Part shown: piece after piece, positions 27,795-38,386 of the stretch | How the letters are laid out: the number at the start of each line of letters is the position of its first letter | Position numbering within the stretch: the stretch's first letter is position 1 | Assembly (NCBI RefSeq): GCF_003627215.1 | Contig: NZ_CP032677.1 | Span: 4,779,501-4,843,500 of the forward strand | DNA: 64,000 bases | Origin: Pseudomonas sp. Leaf58 | Lineage (GTDB): Bacteria > Pseudomonadota > Gammaproteobacteria > Pseudomonadales > Pseudomonadaceae | Direction: 5' to 3' | Made by a program: the position numbers and the translations under genes | The notes under the pieces: model-generated | What the model saw: only the letters and a program-made list of their open reading frames with translations | The model's database searches: none | Told to the model about the DNA's origin: nothing

Positions 27795-29092
27795 GGCGCC
27801 ACTCCTTTACGCGGGGTCACACCGGTACGGCTGATGCGGATCAACCCACGCGGTCGCCAGATCATCATCAGCACCATTAGCACGCCGAACAACAGCACCC
27901 GGTATTCAGAGAAGCTGCGCAGCAACTCGGGGGCCACGGTTAGCACGAATGCCGCGATGACCACGCCCACGGTCGAGCCCATGCCACCCAGTACCACGAT
28001 GGCCAGGATCAGCGCCGACTCGAAGAAGGTGAACGACGACGGGTTGACGAAGCCTTGGTAGGTGGCGAAGAACACCCCGGCCAGGCCGGCAGTGGACGCA
28101 CCCAGGGTAAACGCCGAGAGCTTGACCAGCACGTGGTTCAGGCCCATCGAACGGCAGGCAATTTCGTCTTCACGCAGCGCTTCCCAGGCCCGACCGACCG
28201 GCATGCGGGTCAGCCGGTGCTTGATGTACAGCACAGCCAGCACGACCATGAACAGCACTGCGTAGATGAACACGAACTTGAGGTTGGCGTTGTAATCGAA
28301 GCCGAAGAACTCGTGGATCGGCACCCCACCATCTTTGGCCCGACGGCCGAACTCCAGGCCGAAGAAGGTTGGCGACGGTGCCGGCATGCCGTTGGGGCCA
28401 CCGGTGAACGACAGCCAGTTGTTCAGCACCAAGCGGATGATTTCGCCAAAGCCCAGGGTCACGATGGCCAGGTAGTCACCGTGCATCCGTAGCACCGGGA
28501 AGCCAAGGATGCACCCCGCCAGCGCCGCAGCGATGGCCGCCAGCGGCAGCACGCTCCAGAAGCCCAGGCCGAGGTACTGGTAACCCAGCGCCAGGCCGTA
28601 GGCGCCAATGGCATAGAACGCCACGTAGCCCAGGTCGAGCAGGCCGGCCAGGCCAACCACGATGTTCAGCCCAAGGCCGAGCAAGACGTAGATCAGACCA
28701 AGGATGACCACCGTCAGCAGGTACTTGTTGGCGAAGATCGGGAAGACGATGGCAATCACGACCAACGCCGGGATGATGTAGCGCAGCCGCGACACGTAGT
28801 TCGGCGCGCGCACATGCACCCCCGAGCCACCACTGTCGAAGCCTTCGAGCATGCGGCGCCCCGCGGCGGTTTGCAGGTACAGGCTGAGCAGGAAGCGCCC
28901 AAGCATCACCCCGCCGACCAGCCAGGCTACGCGCCGCGGCTCGGCATTGAAGGTGTAGCCGTCGAGTACCACGCCGACGACCGGGCCGAATACGATGAGG
29001 GCCAGCAGGCCGGCGACGATGGTCTCCAGCAGGCTGCGTTTAAGGTCGAAACCCTTGGTTTTTGGAGCAGCGGCAGTATTGGCAACGGACAT
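27791..29092 (-). CDS. livM: Branched-chain amino-acid ABC transporter permease LivM
   Basis: A 433-residue inner-membrane permease (BraE) with a long N-terminal part before the conserved LivM core, as in other pseudomonads. The signatures GLNIVVGLAGLLDLGYVAFYAIGAY (split over two helices) and the C-terminal AFTLGASTAGLAGVFFA stretch are present. A GTG at 29098 overlaps the livH stop; the ATG at 29092, with AAGGTG upstream, is preferred. Confidence 0.93.
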   Translation of the reverse strand: MSVANTAAAPKTKGFDLKRSLLETIVAGLLALIVFGPVVGVVLDGYTFNAEPRRVAWLVGGVMLGRFLLSLYLQTAAGRRMLEGFDSGGSGVHVRAPNYVSRLRYIIPALVVIAIVFPIFANKYLLTVVILGLIYVLLGLGLNIVVGLAGLLDLGYVAFYAIGAYGLALGYQYLGLGFWSVLPLAAIAAALAGCILGFPVLRMHGDYLAIVTLGFGEIIRLVLNNWLSFTGGPNGMPAPSPTFFGLEFGRRAKDGGVPIHEFFGFDYNANLKFVFIYAVLFMVVLAVLYIKHRLTRMPVGRAWEALREDEIACRSMGLNHVLVKLSAFTLGASTAGLAGVFFATYQGFVNPSSFTFFESALILAIVVLGGMGSTVGVVIAAFVLTVAPELLRSFSEYRVLLFGVLMVLMMIWRPRGLIRISRTGVTPRKGVAP

Positions 29093-29094
29093 GT

Positions 29095-30009
29095 TCACAC
29101 CTTAGCCACGAGCGGGCGACCCAGCAGGCCTTGTGGGCGGAAGATAAGGATCATTACCAGCAGCGAGAAACTGAACACATCCTTGTAGTCGGAGTTGATC
29201 AGGCCAGAGAACAGCGACTCGGAAATACCCAGGATAATCCCACCGAGCATGGCGCCAGGCAGCGAACCAATGCCGCCGAGCACCGCAGCGGTAAACGCCT
29301 TGATGCCGATGATGAAACCGGCATAGAAATCGAACGTGCCGTAGTTCATGGTGATCAGCACGCCAGCCAAGGCGGCCATCACCGCACCGATGACGAACAC
29401 GTAGGAGATCACCCGGTCGGTGTTGATGCCCAGGATCGAGGCCATCTTGCGGTCTTGCTGGGTGGCACGGCACATGCGGCCGAGCTTGGTGTACTTGATT
29501 ACGTAGGTGAGCAAGCCCATGCCGACGAAGGCGGCCACCAGGATGAAGATCTTGGTGTAGGTCAGTTGCACGAAGCCAGTCCCCACTTCGACACGCATGG
29601 CACCTTCAAGCAGGGTCGGCACGCCTTGCTGGCGGGCGCCCTGGCTGATTTGCGCGTAGTTCTGCAGGATCAACGAAATACCGATGGCACTGATCAGCGG
29701 TGCCAGGCGGGTGGAGTTACGCAGGGGTTTGTAGGCGATGCGCTCGATGGTGAAGCCATACACACCAGTGACGACGATGGTGAACAACAGGGTGCCCAAC
29801 ATCAGCAGGGGGAACGACTCGATACCGAAATAAGCCAGCAATGCCAGGCTGATTGCCGCGAGGTACGCGGAAATCATGTACACCTCGCCGTGCGCGAAGT
29901 TGATCATGCCGATGATGCCATAGACCATTGTGTAGCCGATGGCAATCAAGCCATAGACCGACCCGAGGGTCAGGCCATTGACCAGTTGCTGCAGGAAAAT
30001 ACCATCCAT
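29095..30009 (-). CDS. livH: Branched-chain amino-acid ABC transporter permease LivH
   Basis: A 304-residue inner-membrane permease (BraD) with about eight membrane segments. The motifs YGLIAIGYTMVYGIIGMINF and FTAAVLGGIGSLPGAMLGG are diagnostic. It follows livK after a 152-bp gap containing a perfect GC hairpin that probably reduces transcription of livHMGF relative to livK. Confidence 0.95.
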   Translation of the reverse strand: MDGIFLQQLVNGLTLGSVYGLIAIGYTMVYGIIGMINFAHGEVYMISAYLAAISLALLAYFGIESFPLLMLGTLLFTIVVTGVYGFTIERIAYKPLRNSTRLAPLISAIGISLILQNYAQISQGARQQGVPTLLEGAMRVEVGTGFVQLTYTKIFILVAAFVGMGLLTYVIKYTKLGRMCRATQQDRKMASILGINTDRVISYVFVIGAVMAALAGVLITMNYGTFDFYAGFIIGIKAFTAAVLGGIGSLPGAMLGGIILGISESLFSGLINSDYKDVFSFSLLVMILIFRPQGLLGRPLVAKV

Positions 30010-30128
30010 AACGCAATCTCACCTATTGAGATTGCACGAGCGCCGACTACGGCGGGCCTGGGATAAGGCGACCCTCGCAGCGCAGAACTGTGCAGATCTA
30101 CGGATAAAGACAGGTACTGCGGGGCTGC

Positions 30129-30150
30129 GGCCCGGGCGTGTGCCCGGGCC
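30129..30150 (-). terminator. Intra-operon hairpin livK-livH
   Basis: GGCCCGGGC-GTGT-GCCCGGGCC makes a perfect 9-bp GC stem between livK and livH. Without a T-run it is more likely an attenuator or 3'-end stabiliser than a full terminator. Confidence 0.6.
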
Positions 30151-30161
30151 GTGGGCCGTTA

Positions 30162-31298
30162 TTATTTTTGTTTATCCAGCTGGTGGTACTTGCCGTCCTT
30201 GTCCCACTGGTAGACCACGTAGTCGGACACGGTCAGGTCGCCCTTCTGGTCCCACTTTTTCTCGCCCATGACAGTCTTGACCGGGTTGGCCTTGAGCCAT
30301 TTGGCGGCGTCTTCACCCTTGTTCGATTTAGCACCGTTGAAACCGGCAGCCAAGGCTTCCAGGGACGCATAGGCGTACAGGGTGTAGCCCTCTGGCTCGG
30401 TGCCATTCTTGCGGAACTCTTCCACCACGGCCTTGCTGTCTGGCAGCAGGCGCGGGTCGGCGCCGAAGGTCATGTACACACCATCGACGTACTGCGCGCC
30501 GCCGGCAGTGGCCACCAGTTCGTCGGTAACAATGCCGTCATCGGACATGAACTTGACGTCTTTCAGGCCCTGCTCGCGCAGCTGGCGTACCAGCGGGCCG
30601 GCTTCTGGGTGCAGGCCACCGAAGTAGACCACGTCGGCACCGGTGGAGCGGATTTTGGTAACCACGGCGCTGAAGTCTTTCTCACCACGGGTCAGGCCTT
30701 CGTACAGCACCGGCTTCACGCCACGCTTCTCCAGCTGAGCTTTGGTCGCGTCGGCCAGGCCTTGGCCATAGGTGTCCTTGTCGTGCAGCACCGCGACTTT
30801 CTTGCCCTTGAGCACGTCGACGATGTAGTCACCGGCAACGATGCCCTGCTGGTCGTCACGGCCGCACATGCGGAACATGGCACCCAGGCCGCGCTCGGTA
30901 ACCTGTGGGTTGGTAGAGCCCGGGGTAATGGCAATGACGCCCGCCTCGTCATACACCTCGGAGGCCGGAATAGTGTTGGAAGAACAGAAGTGACCGACCA
31001 CCCCAATCACCTTGTCCTGGTCGACCAGGCGGTTGGCCACGGCCACAGCCTGCTTCGGTTCACAGGCGTCATCGCCTTTGACCAAAACGATTTTTTCGCC
31101 ATTTACGCCACCGGCGGCGTTGATCTTGTCGGCCGCTGCCTGCGCACCTTTCATGTACTGCTCGCCAAACGCTGCGTTAGCCCCGGTCATGGGGCCCGCT
31201 ACACCGATCTTGACGTCGGCCTGAACATACGAAGAAACACCCAGTGCCGTAGCTACGGCGAGAGCCAGGAAACCTTTCTTGTAAAACGTCTGCGACAT
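30162..31298 (-). CDS. livK: Branched-chain amino-acid binding protein LivK
   Basis: A 378-residue periplasmic binding protein (BraC). The signal peptide is cleaved near residue 27 (SYVQA-DVKIG). The mature start DVKIGVAGPMTGANAAFGEQ, the DDACEPKQA segment and the VVGHFCSSNTIPAS segment with paired cysteines are typical of Leu/Ile/Val-binding proteins. The start follows CTAGGAGCACC. A consensus sigma-54 promoter lies about 50 bp upstream of the likely transcript start-to-ATG leader, so nitrogen control is expected. Confidence 0.96.
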   Translation of the reverse strand: MSQTFYKKGFLALAVATALGVSSYVQADVKIGVAGPMTGANAAFGEQYMKGAQAAADKINAAGGVNGEKIVLVKGDDACEPKQAVAVANRLVDQDKVIGVVGHFCSSNTIPASEVYDEAGVIAITPGSTNPQVTERGLGAMFRMCGRDDQQGIVAGDYIVDVLKGKKVAVLHDKDTYGQGLADATKAQLEKRGVKPVLYEGLTRGEKDFSAVVTKIRSTGADVVYFGGLHPEAGPLVRQLREQGLKDVKFMSDDGIVTDELVATAGGAQYVDGVYMTFGADPRLLPDSKAVVEEFRKNGTEPEGYTLYAYASLEALAAGFNGAKSNKGEDAAKWLKANPVKTVMGEKKWDQKGDLTVSDYVVYQWDKDGKYHQLDKQK

Positions 31299-31358
31299 GA
31301 GGTGGTGCTCCTAGAGTTTTTTTTGGTTGGCACTACAACTTCTCAACCCTGTGCTCAG

Positions 31359-31374
31359 AGCAAGGGCCGTGCCA
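31359..31374 (-). promoter_or_regulatory. Consensus sigma-54 promoter of livK
   Basis: On the minus strand the sequence is TGGCACGGCCCTTGCT, a perfect match to TGGCACG-N4-TTGCW. The predicted start is near 31347, giving a leader of about 50 nt to the livK ATG. Confidence 0.8.
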
Positions 31375-31407
31375 TCGGTTTTGTCTTTCGGGTAAACACA
31401 CTGTTCA

Positions 31408-31425
31408 GGTCGCCTGCAGGCGACC
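31408..31425. promoter_or_regulatory. Perfect 18-bp palindrome upstream of livK
   Basis: GGTCGCCTGCAGGCGACC is its own reverse complement. It is centred about 70 bp upstream of the predicted sigma-54 start, a usual distance for an enhancer-binding activator. On the plus strand it is followed by a T-rich run, so it might also be a terminator. Confidence 0.5.
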
Positions 31426-31669
31426 GACGGCCTTTTCTTTATTGAGCGTGCAACCGTCTGCCAAGCGGCAGGCGCCACCACACGTACAGACAAGGAGCAA
31501 CCGTCGAGTGCCATCATTGCAACCGTGGTAAGTGTTTACGTGCAACCGCCCTGTAACAGCGGACGTCACCGAAGTGCACACCGCTGGTGCGCGACTGCTA
31601 CAGGCGGCACCGTTTCAAGGCTAGCTGGCGCACGGAAAAACACGCTGTTTTGGCTGTTCCGGCCTATTC

Positions 31670-31735
31670 CCGGGCAAGCCCGCCCCAACAACAGCCAGGA
31701 TCCCCTGTGTAGGAGCGGGCTTGCCCGCGAATAGC
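31670..31735. repeat. REP doublet, first copy degenerate
   Basis: CCGGGCAAGCCCGCCCCAACA paired with TGTAGGAGCGGGCTTGCCCGCGAA upstream of pncB. Confidence 0.75.
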
Positions 31736-31807
31736 GCCCGAACAGGCCCAACAAGCCGCAAAAGGCTGGCACAATGTCCGCCATTCGCCGCCTCCGGAGC
31801 CCCCTTG

Positions 31808-33013
31808 ATGAGCGAGAGCGCATTCGCCGAGCGCATCGTGCACAACCTGCTCGACACCGATTTCTACAAACTCACCATGATGCAGGGCGTGCTACACAAC
31901 TACCCGGACGCTGACGTCGAATGGGAATTCCGCTGCCGCAACGGCGAGGACCTACGCCCTTACCTCGGTGACATCCGCAACCAGCTCGAACGCCTCAGCG
32001 AGCTGACCCTGGATGACGCCCAGTTAGCCTTCCTCGAACGCATCAGCTTCCTCAAGCCCGACTTCCTGCGCTTTTTGCGCCTGTTCCGCTTCAACCTGCG
32101 CTATGTGCACCTAGGGATAGAAAACGACCAGCTGTGTCTGCGCCTGAAGGGCCCATGGCTGCACGTCATCCTGTTCGAAATACCGCTGCTGGCCATCATC
32201 AGCGAAGTGCGCAACCGCCATTTGCACCCGCACATGCGCTTGGCCGAGGCGCGCGACCAGCTGTACCGCAAGTTCGACTGGCTGCGCGCACATGCCAGCG
32301 ACGACGAACTGGCCGAACTGCAGGTGGCCGACTTCGGTACCCGCCGGCGCTTTTCCAGCCGCGTGCAGGAAGAGGTAGTGCGTGTACTGCACAACGACTT
32401 CCCTGGCCGCTTCGTCGGCACCAGCAACGTTGACCTGGCATGGAAACTGGATATCAAGCCGCTCGGCACCATGGCCCATGAATGGTTCATGGCCCACCAG
32501 CAACTCGGCCCGCGGCTGATCGACAGCCAGATCGCCGCGCTGGACTGCTGGGTGCGCGAATACCGCGGCCTGCTCGGCATCGCATTGACCGACTGCATCA
32601 CCATGGATGCCTTTCTCAGCGATTTCGACCTGTACTTCGCCAAGCTGTTCGACGGCCTGCGCCACGACTCGGGCGAGCCGGTGGCCTGGGCGGAAAAGGC
32701 CATTGCCCACTATCAGAAGCTGGGTATCGACCCGATGACCAAGACCCTGGTGTTTTCCGACGGTCTCAACTTGACCCGCTCGCTGGAAATCTTCCGTGCC
32801 CTGCGCGGTCGCATCAACGTCAGCTTTGGCATCGGCACCAACTTGACCTGCGACATCCCAGGTGTGGCGCCAATGAACATCGTGCTTAAAATGACCGACT
32901 GCAACGGAGCGCCGGTGGCGAAGATCTCGGACGAAGCCGCCAAAACCCAATGCCGCGACGAAAACTTCGTCGCCTACATGCGCCATGTATTCAAAGTCCC
33001 CAGCAAGGAGTAA
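31808..33013 (+). CDS. pncB: Nicotinate phosphoribosyltransferase
   Basis: A 401-residue cytosolic enzyme that joins nicotinate to PRPP to form NaMN in the NAD salvage pathway. Family motifs are present: [13 protein letters not shown] at the start, FGTRRRFS near residue 180, [11 protein letters not shown], and GLRHDSGEP. The GGAG at 31796-31799 supports the ATG at 31808. It is followed after 3 bp by nadE, forming a two-gene NAD operon. Confidence 0.95.
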   Translation: MSESAFAERIVHNLLDTDFYKLTMMQGVLHNYPDADVEWEFRCRNGEDLRPYLGDIRNQLERLSELTLDDAQLAFLERISFLKPDFLRFLRLFRFNLRYVHLGIENDQLCLRLKGPWLHVILFEIPLLAIISEVRNRHLHPHMRLAEARDQLYRKFDWLRAHASDDELAELQVADFGTRRRFSSRVQEEVVRVLHNDFPGRFVGTSNVDLAWKLDIKPLGTMAHEWFMAHQQLGPRLIDSQIAALDCWVREYRGLLGIALTDCITMDAFLSDFDLYFAKLFDGLRHDSGEPVAWAEKAIAHYQKLGIDPMTKTLVFSDGLNLTRSLEIFRALRGRINVSFGIGTNLTCDIPGVAPMNIVLKMTDCNGAPVAKISDEAAKTQCRDENFVAYMRHVFKVPSKE

Positions 33014-33016
33014 CCC

Positions 33017-33844
33017 ATGCAAGCGGTTCAGCAAGAGATTGCCCAGGCGCTGAAGGTACAGCCGCCGTTCGCCGACGCCGCCGCGCTCGACGCCGAAGTC
33101 GCCCGGCGCGTGGCGTTCATCAAGGATTGCCTGGCCAACGCCCGGCTCAAGACCCTGGTGCTGGGCATCAGTGGCGGCGTCGACTCGCTGACCGCCGCCC
33201 TGCTCGCCCAACGCGCCGTCAACGAACTGCGCGCCGAAACCGGCGACCAAGCCTACACCTTCATCGCCGTGCGCCTACCGTACCAGGTACAGCATGACGA
33301 GCATGACGCCCAGGCGTGCCTGGAGGTGATCAAGGCCGATGAAGTGCACACCGTGGATATAGCCCCGGCAGTGCGGGCATTGGCGGCTGAAGTGGTGGAG
33401 TTGAAGAACGGCTCGCCAACGCTGGTGGACTTCGTGGTCGGCAACGTCAAGGCACGTACGCGCATGGTCGCCCAGTACACCATCGCTGGCGCCCGCGCGG
33501 GGTTGGTGATCGGCACCGACCACGCCGCCGAGGCGGTGATGGGCTTCTTTACCAAGTTCGGCGATGGTGCCTGCGACCTGGCGCCGCTGAGCGGGCTGGT
33601 GAAGAACCAGGTACGGGCGATTGCGCGCAGCTTTGGTGCGCCGGAATCACTGGTGGAGAAGGTGCCAACGGCCGACCTGGAAGACCTGGAGCCGGGCAAG
33701 CCGGACGAAGCGTCGCATGGCGTGACCTACCAGCAGATCGATGCATTCCTGCATGGGCAGCCGGTTGATCAGGCAGCGTTCGACATCATCGTCGCTACCT
33801 ACCGCAAGACCCAGCACAAGCGCGAACTGCCGTTCGCCCCTTGA
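33017..33844 (+). CDS. nadE: NH3-dependent NAD synthetase
   Basis: A 275-residue enzyme that converts NaAD to NAD with ammonia and ATP. The ATP pyrophosphatase P-loop SGGVDS is at residues 52-57, and [20 protein letters not shown] and [17 protein letters not shown] are conserved NadE segments. There is no glutaminase domain, so it uses free ammonia. An AAGGAG site lies in the pncB tail, and the two genes are 3 bp apart. Confidence 0.95.
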   Translation: MQAVQQEIAQALKVQPPFADAAALDAEVARRVAFIKDCLANARLKTLVLGISGGVDSLTAALLAQRAVNELRAETGDQAYTFIAVRLPYQVQHDEHDAQACLEVIKADEVHTVDIAPAVRALAAEVVELKNGSPTLVDFVVGNVKARTRMVAQYTIAGARAGLVIGTDHAAEAVMGFFTKFGDGACDLAPLSGLVKNQVRAIARSFGAPESLVEKVPTADLEDLEPGKPDEASHGVTYQQIDAFLHGQPVDQAAFDIIVATYRKTQHKRELPFAP

Positions 33845-33860
33845 TAGGGCTATAGAAGGA

Positions 33861-33938
33861 CCTGTGGGAGCGGGTTCACCCGCGAATGCGATGGTAAATC
33901 CACCGACGCATTCGCGGGTGAACCCGCTCCTACAGGGT
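33861..33938. repeat. REP doublet
   Basis: Two inverted REP copies (33861-33888 and 33907-33938) with arms reading GAGCGGGTTCACCCGCGAATGCG. They lie between the convergent nadE and azurin genes. Confidence 0.85.
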
Positions 33939-33955
33939 TCACCGTCAGCCTTTGA

Positions 33956-34408
33956 TTACTTGACGACGACCTTGCCCTTCATCATCGAGATGTGGCCCGG
34001 GAAGGTGCAGAAGAAGCTGTAGTCGCCACCCGCTTCCAGCTTGGTAGCGTCGAACTTCACTTCAGTTTCCTTTTCAGGCGCACCGATCATCTTGGTGTGA
34101 GCGATGATCGCGGCGTTGTCAGCCTTGATGTAGTCCTTTTCCAGACCTTGGCTCATGCCTTCGGTGGCAATGCCCTGCATGTCCGCAGTCTTGCTGATCA
34201 CCAGGTTGTGGCCCATCACGTTCTTCGGCAGGTTGCCGGAGTGGGTCAGTTTGACGGTGAATTCCTTGCAGCTCTTGTCGACGGTGATTTCCTTGGTGTT
34301 GTAGGACATCTGGTCGGTGGAGTCGACAGTCACCGAGCACTCGGCTGCGAAGACAGAAGCGCTGGCGAGGGTCAGCAGGGATACCGCTACAGCTTTCGCA
34401 AACATCAT
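33956..34408 (-). CDS. azu: Azurin
   Basis: A 150-residue periplasmic blue-copper electron carrier. The signal peptide ends at ASVFA. In the mature protein, the copper ligands are His46 (GHN), Cys113, His118 and Met122 ([12 protein letters not shown]), with a disulfide Cys3-Cys26. Azurin passes electrons between respiratory or stress partners. Two adjacent ATG codons (34408, 34405) follow AAGGAG; the second has slightly better spacing. An ANR-type box upstream suggests induction at low oxygen. Confidence 0.96.
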   Translation of the reverse strand: MMFAKAVAVSLLTLASASVFAAECSVTVDSTDQMSYNTKEITVDKSCKEFTVKLTHSGNLPKNVMGHNLVISKTADMQGIATEGMSQGLEKDYIKADNAAIIAHTKMIGAPEKETEVKFDATKLEAGGDYSFFCTFPGHISMMKGKVVVK

Positions 34409-34467
34409 GAATCTCCTTGGCAGGGTTTTATCAATTGCGAGACTGCCTGAAACCGTTCAGCCCCTTG

Positions 34468-34481
34468 CTGATATGGGTCAA
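34468..34481 (-). promoter_or_regulatory. ANR/FNR-type box upstream of azu
   Basis: On the minus strand TTGACCCATATCAG matches TTGAY-N4-RTCAA with one mismatch, 60-75 bp before the azu start. P. aeruginosa azu is known to be ANR-activated. Confidence 0.55.
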
Positions 34482-34521
34482 GGGGGTGTCAAGCGGCCAG
34501 TCAGTAGAATTGTTCAATCGA

Positions 34522-34531
34522 TTGTATACAA
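34522..34531. promoter_or_regulatory. TTGTATACAA palindrome, GntR-like operator
   Basis: A perfect 10-bp palindrome of the kind bound by FCD-type GntR repressors. No GntR gene is adjacent. It lies 70 bp upstream of the short reading frame at 34601. Confidence 0.35.
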
Positions 34532-34600
34532 CCAATCTAAGGGCACATCATGCCCTTTTAATGGACGATGGGACAACCTCTCATTTAGGAGCAATACCAA

Positions 34601-34690
34601 ATGCCCATCTCTAGCTTCATCAATAGCCTGCTCGCCGCCTATGCGCAGGGCGCCACGGGCGCCAGTTGCGAGTACTCTCGCCCGGAATGA
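34601..34690 (+). pseudogene. Short frame, possible gene remnant
   Basis: A 29-codon frame (MPISSFINSLLAAYAQG...) preceded by TTAGGAGC at normal spacing, which suggests a real translation start. After the stop, another frame continues with coding-like composition to about 34824 (GDVLLGQLADELRRD). This could be the beginning and end of a decayed gene. I do not recognise the parent family. Confidence 0.35.
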
Positions 34691-34828
34691 AACCGGCGGG
34701 TATTTAGGTTGTATCGCTGAACACGGTTTCGTGCGGCAGCAGCATCGGGCGATGTGCTGTTGGGGCAGCTAGCGGATGAGCTGCGGAGGGATCGATCGAC
34801 AGCAAACCTGCCCGATCTGGATTGATGG

Positions 34829-34862
34829 GCTTGTGGGAGCGGGTAAACCCGCTCCTACATGG
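34829..34862. repeat. Truncated REP copy
   Basis: TGTGGGAGCGGGTAAACCCGCTCCTACA is a compact perfect palindrome, as if two REP halves had fused, directly downstream of ygiQ. Confidence 0.7.
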
Positions 34863-34867
34863 CGCGA

Positions 34868-37168
<2,301 letters not shown>

Positions 37169-37286
37169 GTCAGTGACCGGTTTTGATGTGCAGGGAAATC
37201 GCGGGCGCGGAATATAGCACAAATTTTGACCAAATCCGACTGTCTTCGTGGGGATTGGTGGGTGGCTTGGGGGTTGTGGTGGGGTT

Positions 37287-37616
37287 GGCAGGTGTTCGAC
37301 ATAGCATATGCAGCGCCTGTGAGATCGAGCGCCGCCCGCGCGGCGCTTCACGGGACAAGCCCGCTCCCACATTCTGTTTCGGGCCAGTTACTCCTGCCTC
37401 CTCCGCACTCGCACCCTTGGTGCATGGCTAGATATTGCAGAAAGGCACAGGCGACACCTTCGATATCGAAGGGAATAAACAACGCGGACAGCGATGCCCC
37501 CACAGAAGTAACTGGCCCAAAACAGACAGTGGGAGCGGGCTTGCCCCGCGAAGCGCCGCGCGGGCGGCGCTCGATCTCACAGGCGCTGAAACTGCTGCGG
37601 CGAACACCTGGCAGCC
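37287..37616. repeat. Long imperfect inverted repeat, 111-bp arms
   Basis: Left arm 37287-37397 and right arm 37503-37616 are reverse complements with scattered mismatches. Both contain GATCGAGCGCCGCCCGCG and a variant REP core. The 105-bp spacer holds a small palindrome CCTTCGATATCGAAGG. Confidence 0.85.
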
Positions 37617-37640
37617 TCCATGCAATCTAAAGCCAACCCC

Positions 37641-37763
37641 TCACTGCCTCATCCCCAACTCAGCATCATCCATCAGCGCCTTGGCCATCGCACTCAAGTA
37701 ATGGGCAGCCCAGATCATCATCGGCTTCTTACCGACGGTGAATTGGGTGTCTTCTATTGTCAT
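37641..37763 (-). pseudogene. Small frame, C-terminal half of a DUF3077-like protein
   Basis: A 40-residue frame (MTIEDTQFTVGKK...) ending in AAHYLSAMAKALMDDAELG, which resembles the C-terminal helix of the small DUF3077-type hypothetical proteins common in Pseudomonas. A GAGGGG sits before the ATG. It probably represents the 3' half of a gene interrupted by the neighbouring REP pair. The family assignment is from memory and weak. Confidence 0.4.
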
Positions 37764-37797
37764 TGTTCAATCCCCTCAGATTTCTCTATTGCCTGGC

Positions 37798-37893
37798 CTG
37801 GCCTCTTCGCGGGTAAACCCGCTCCCACAGGTACGGTGCAAGTCTTGAAACTTGTGGAGATCCTGTGGGAGCGGGTTTACCCGCGAAAGGGCC
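37798..37893. repeat. REP doublet splitting a small gene
   Basis: Two inverted REP copies (37798-37831 and 37862-37893) between the two halves of a likely former minus-strand gene. Confidence 0.85.
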
Positions 37894-37908
37894 AGCTCAG
37901 GCGAAATA

Positions 37909-38001
37909 TCACTGACGCCTTACAGCAGGTATCTGCCCCTGCACCGGGTTGTCTTCAAGAAAAGGGGGATCGTGGGGTGGATCGGGGACAATCTTGATCA
38001 T
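37909..38001 (-). pseudogene. Small frame, N-terminal half of a Pseudomonas small hypothetical protein
   Basis: A 30-residue frame starting MIKIVPDPPHDPPFLEDN, the typical opening (M-K-I-V-P-D-P-P) of small DUF3077/DUF6124-type proteins. It stops 16 bp before the REP doublet; the matching C-terminal half lies on the other side at 37641-37763. Confidence 0.45.
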
Positions 38002-38054
38002 GGCGTAATCTCGTCTGATTCCAAAAAGACCGCCACAACATCACTTGCATTTGA

Positions 38055-38205
38055 TGGGTGGCGGCTACGTACGGGTCTGCAAGACCGGGCAGACGATAAA
38101 ACCGGCAGATCCGAAGATCTCCCGTACGCAGCCACCATTGACCGAATTGCCGACTGGCAGCAATCCGGATAGCGGTAGTAATCGTCTGCGGGCTTGCAGG
38201 CCCGG
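38055..38205. repeat. Nested inverted repeats, structured element
   Basis: Arms 38072-38097 and 38181-38204 are inverted copies of CGGGTCTGCAAGACC...CAGACGAT. Arms 38058-38075 and 38121-38137 pair GGTGGCGGCTACGTACGGG with CCCGTACGCAGCCACC. An AGATC-CGAA-GATCT hairpin lies at 38107-38120. It sits upstream of the decayed small minus-strand gene and could form a folded leader or be a mobile palindromic repeat. Confidence 0.65.
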
Positions 38206-38386
38206 TCGCTGCTTAGGCAACGACAGAGCCAGACTAGGCCGCCCGTTTAAAACCACCGCAATGGCGCAAAGGCGGTTGAAAGCTATTTCAGAAATGACCT
38301 ACGCGCAACGGGAAAAAGCTGATTATTGCTTGGAGAAATAGGCAAGCACAGGCCGCTCCTACAGGGGGCCTTGCTAGCTCAATGGC

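Larger units (their letters stand above)
31299..31807. other. livK/pncB divergent intergenic region
   Basis: 509 bp with no gene. It contains the livK sigma-54 promoter, the 18-bp palindrome, four direct copies of GCAACCG (31450, 31497, 31519, 31542), and a REP pair (31670-31735) near pncB. Confidence 0.7.
37169..38386. other. 1.2-kb gene-poor repeat-rich region between ygiQ and dnaB
   Basis: It holds a long inverted repeat (37287-37616), the two halves of a decayed small minus-strand gene (37641-37763 and 37909-38001) with a REP doublet between them, and a block of nested inverted repeats (38055-38205). No intact gene of normal size is present. Confidence 0.75.

Noticed and set aside
38065..38256. 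63-codon minus-strand frame (GNSVNGGCVREIFGSAG...)
   Set aside because: It lies wholly within the block of inverted repeats, so its coding look is better explained by the structured element.
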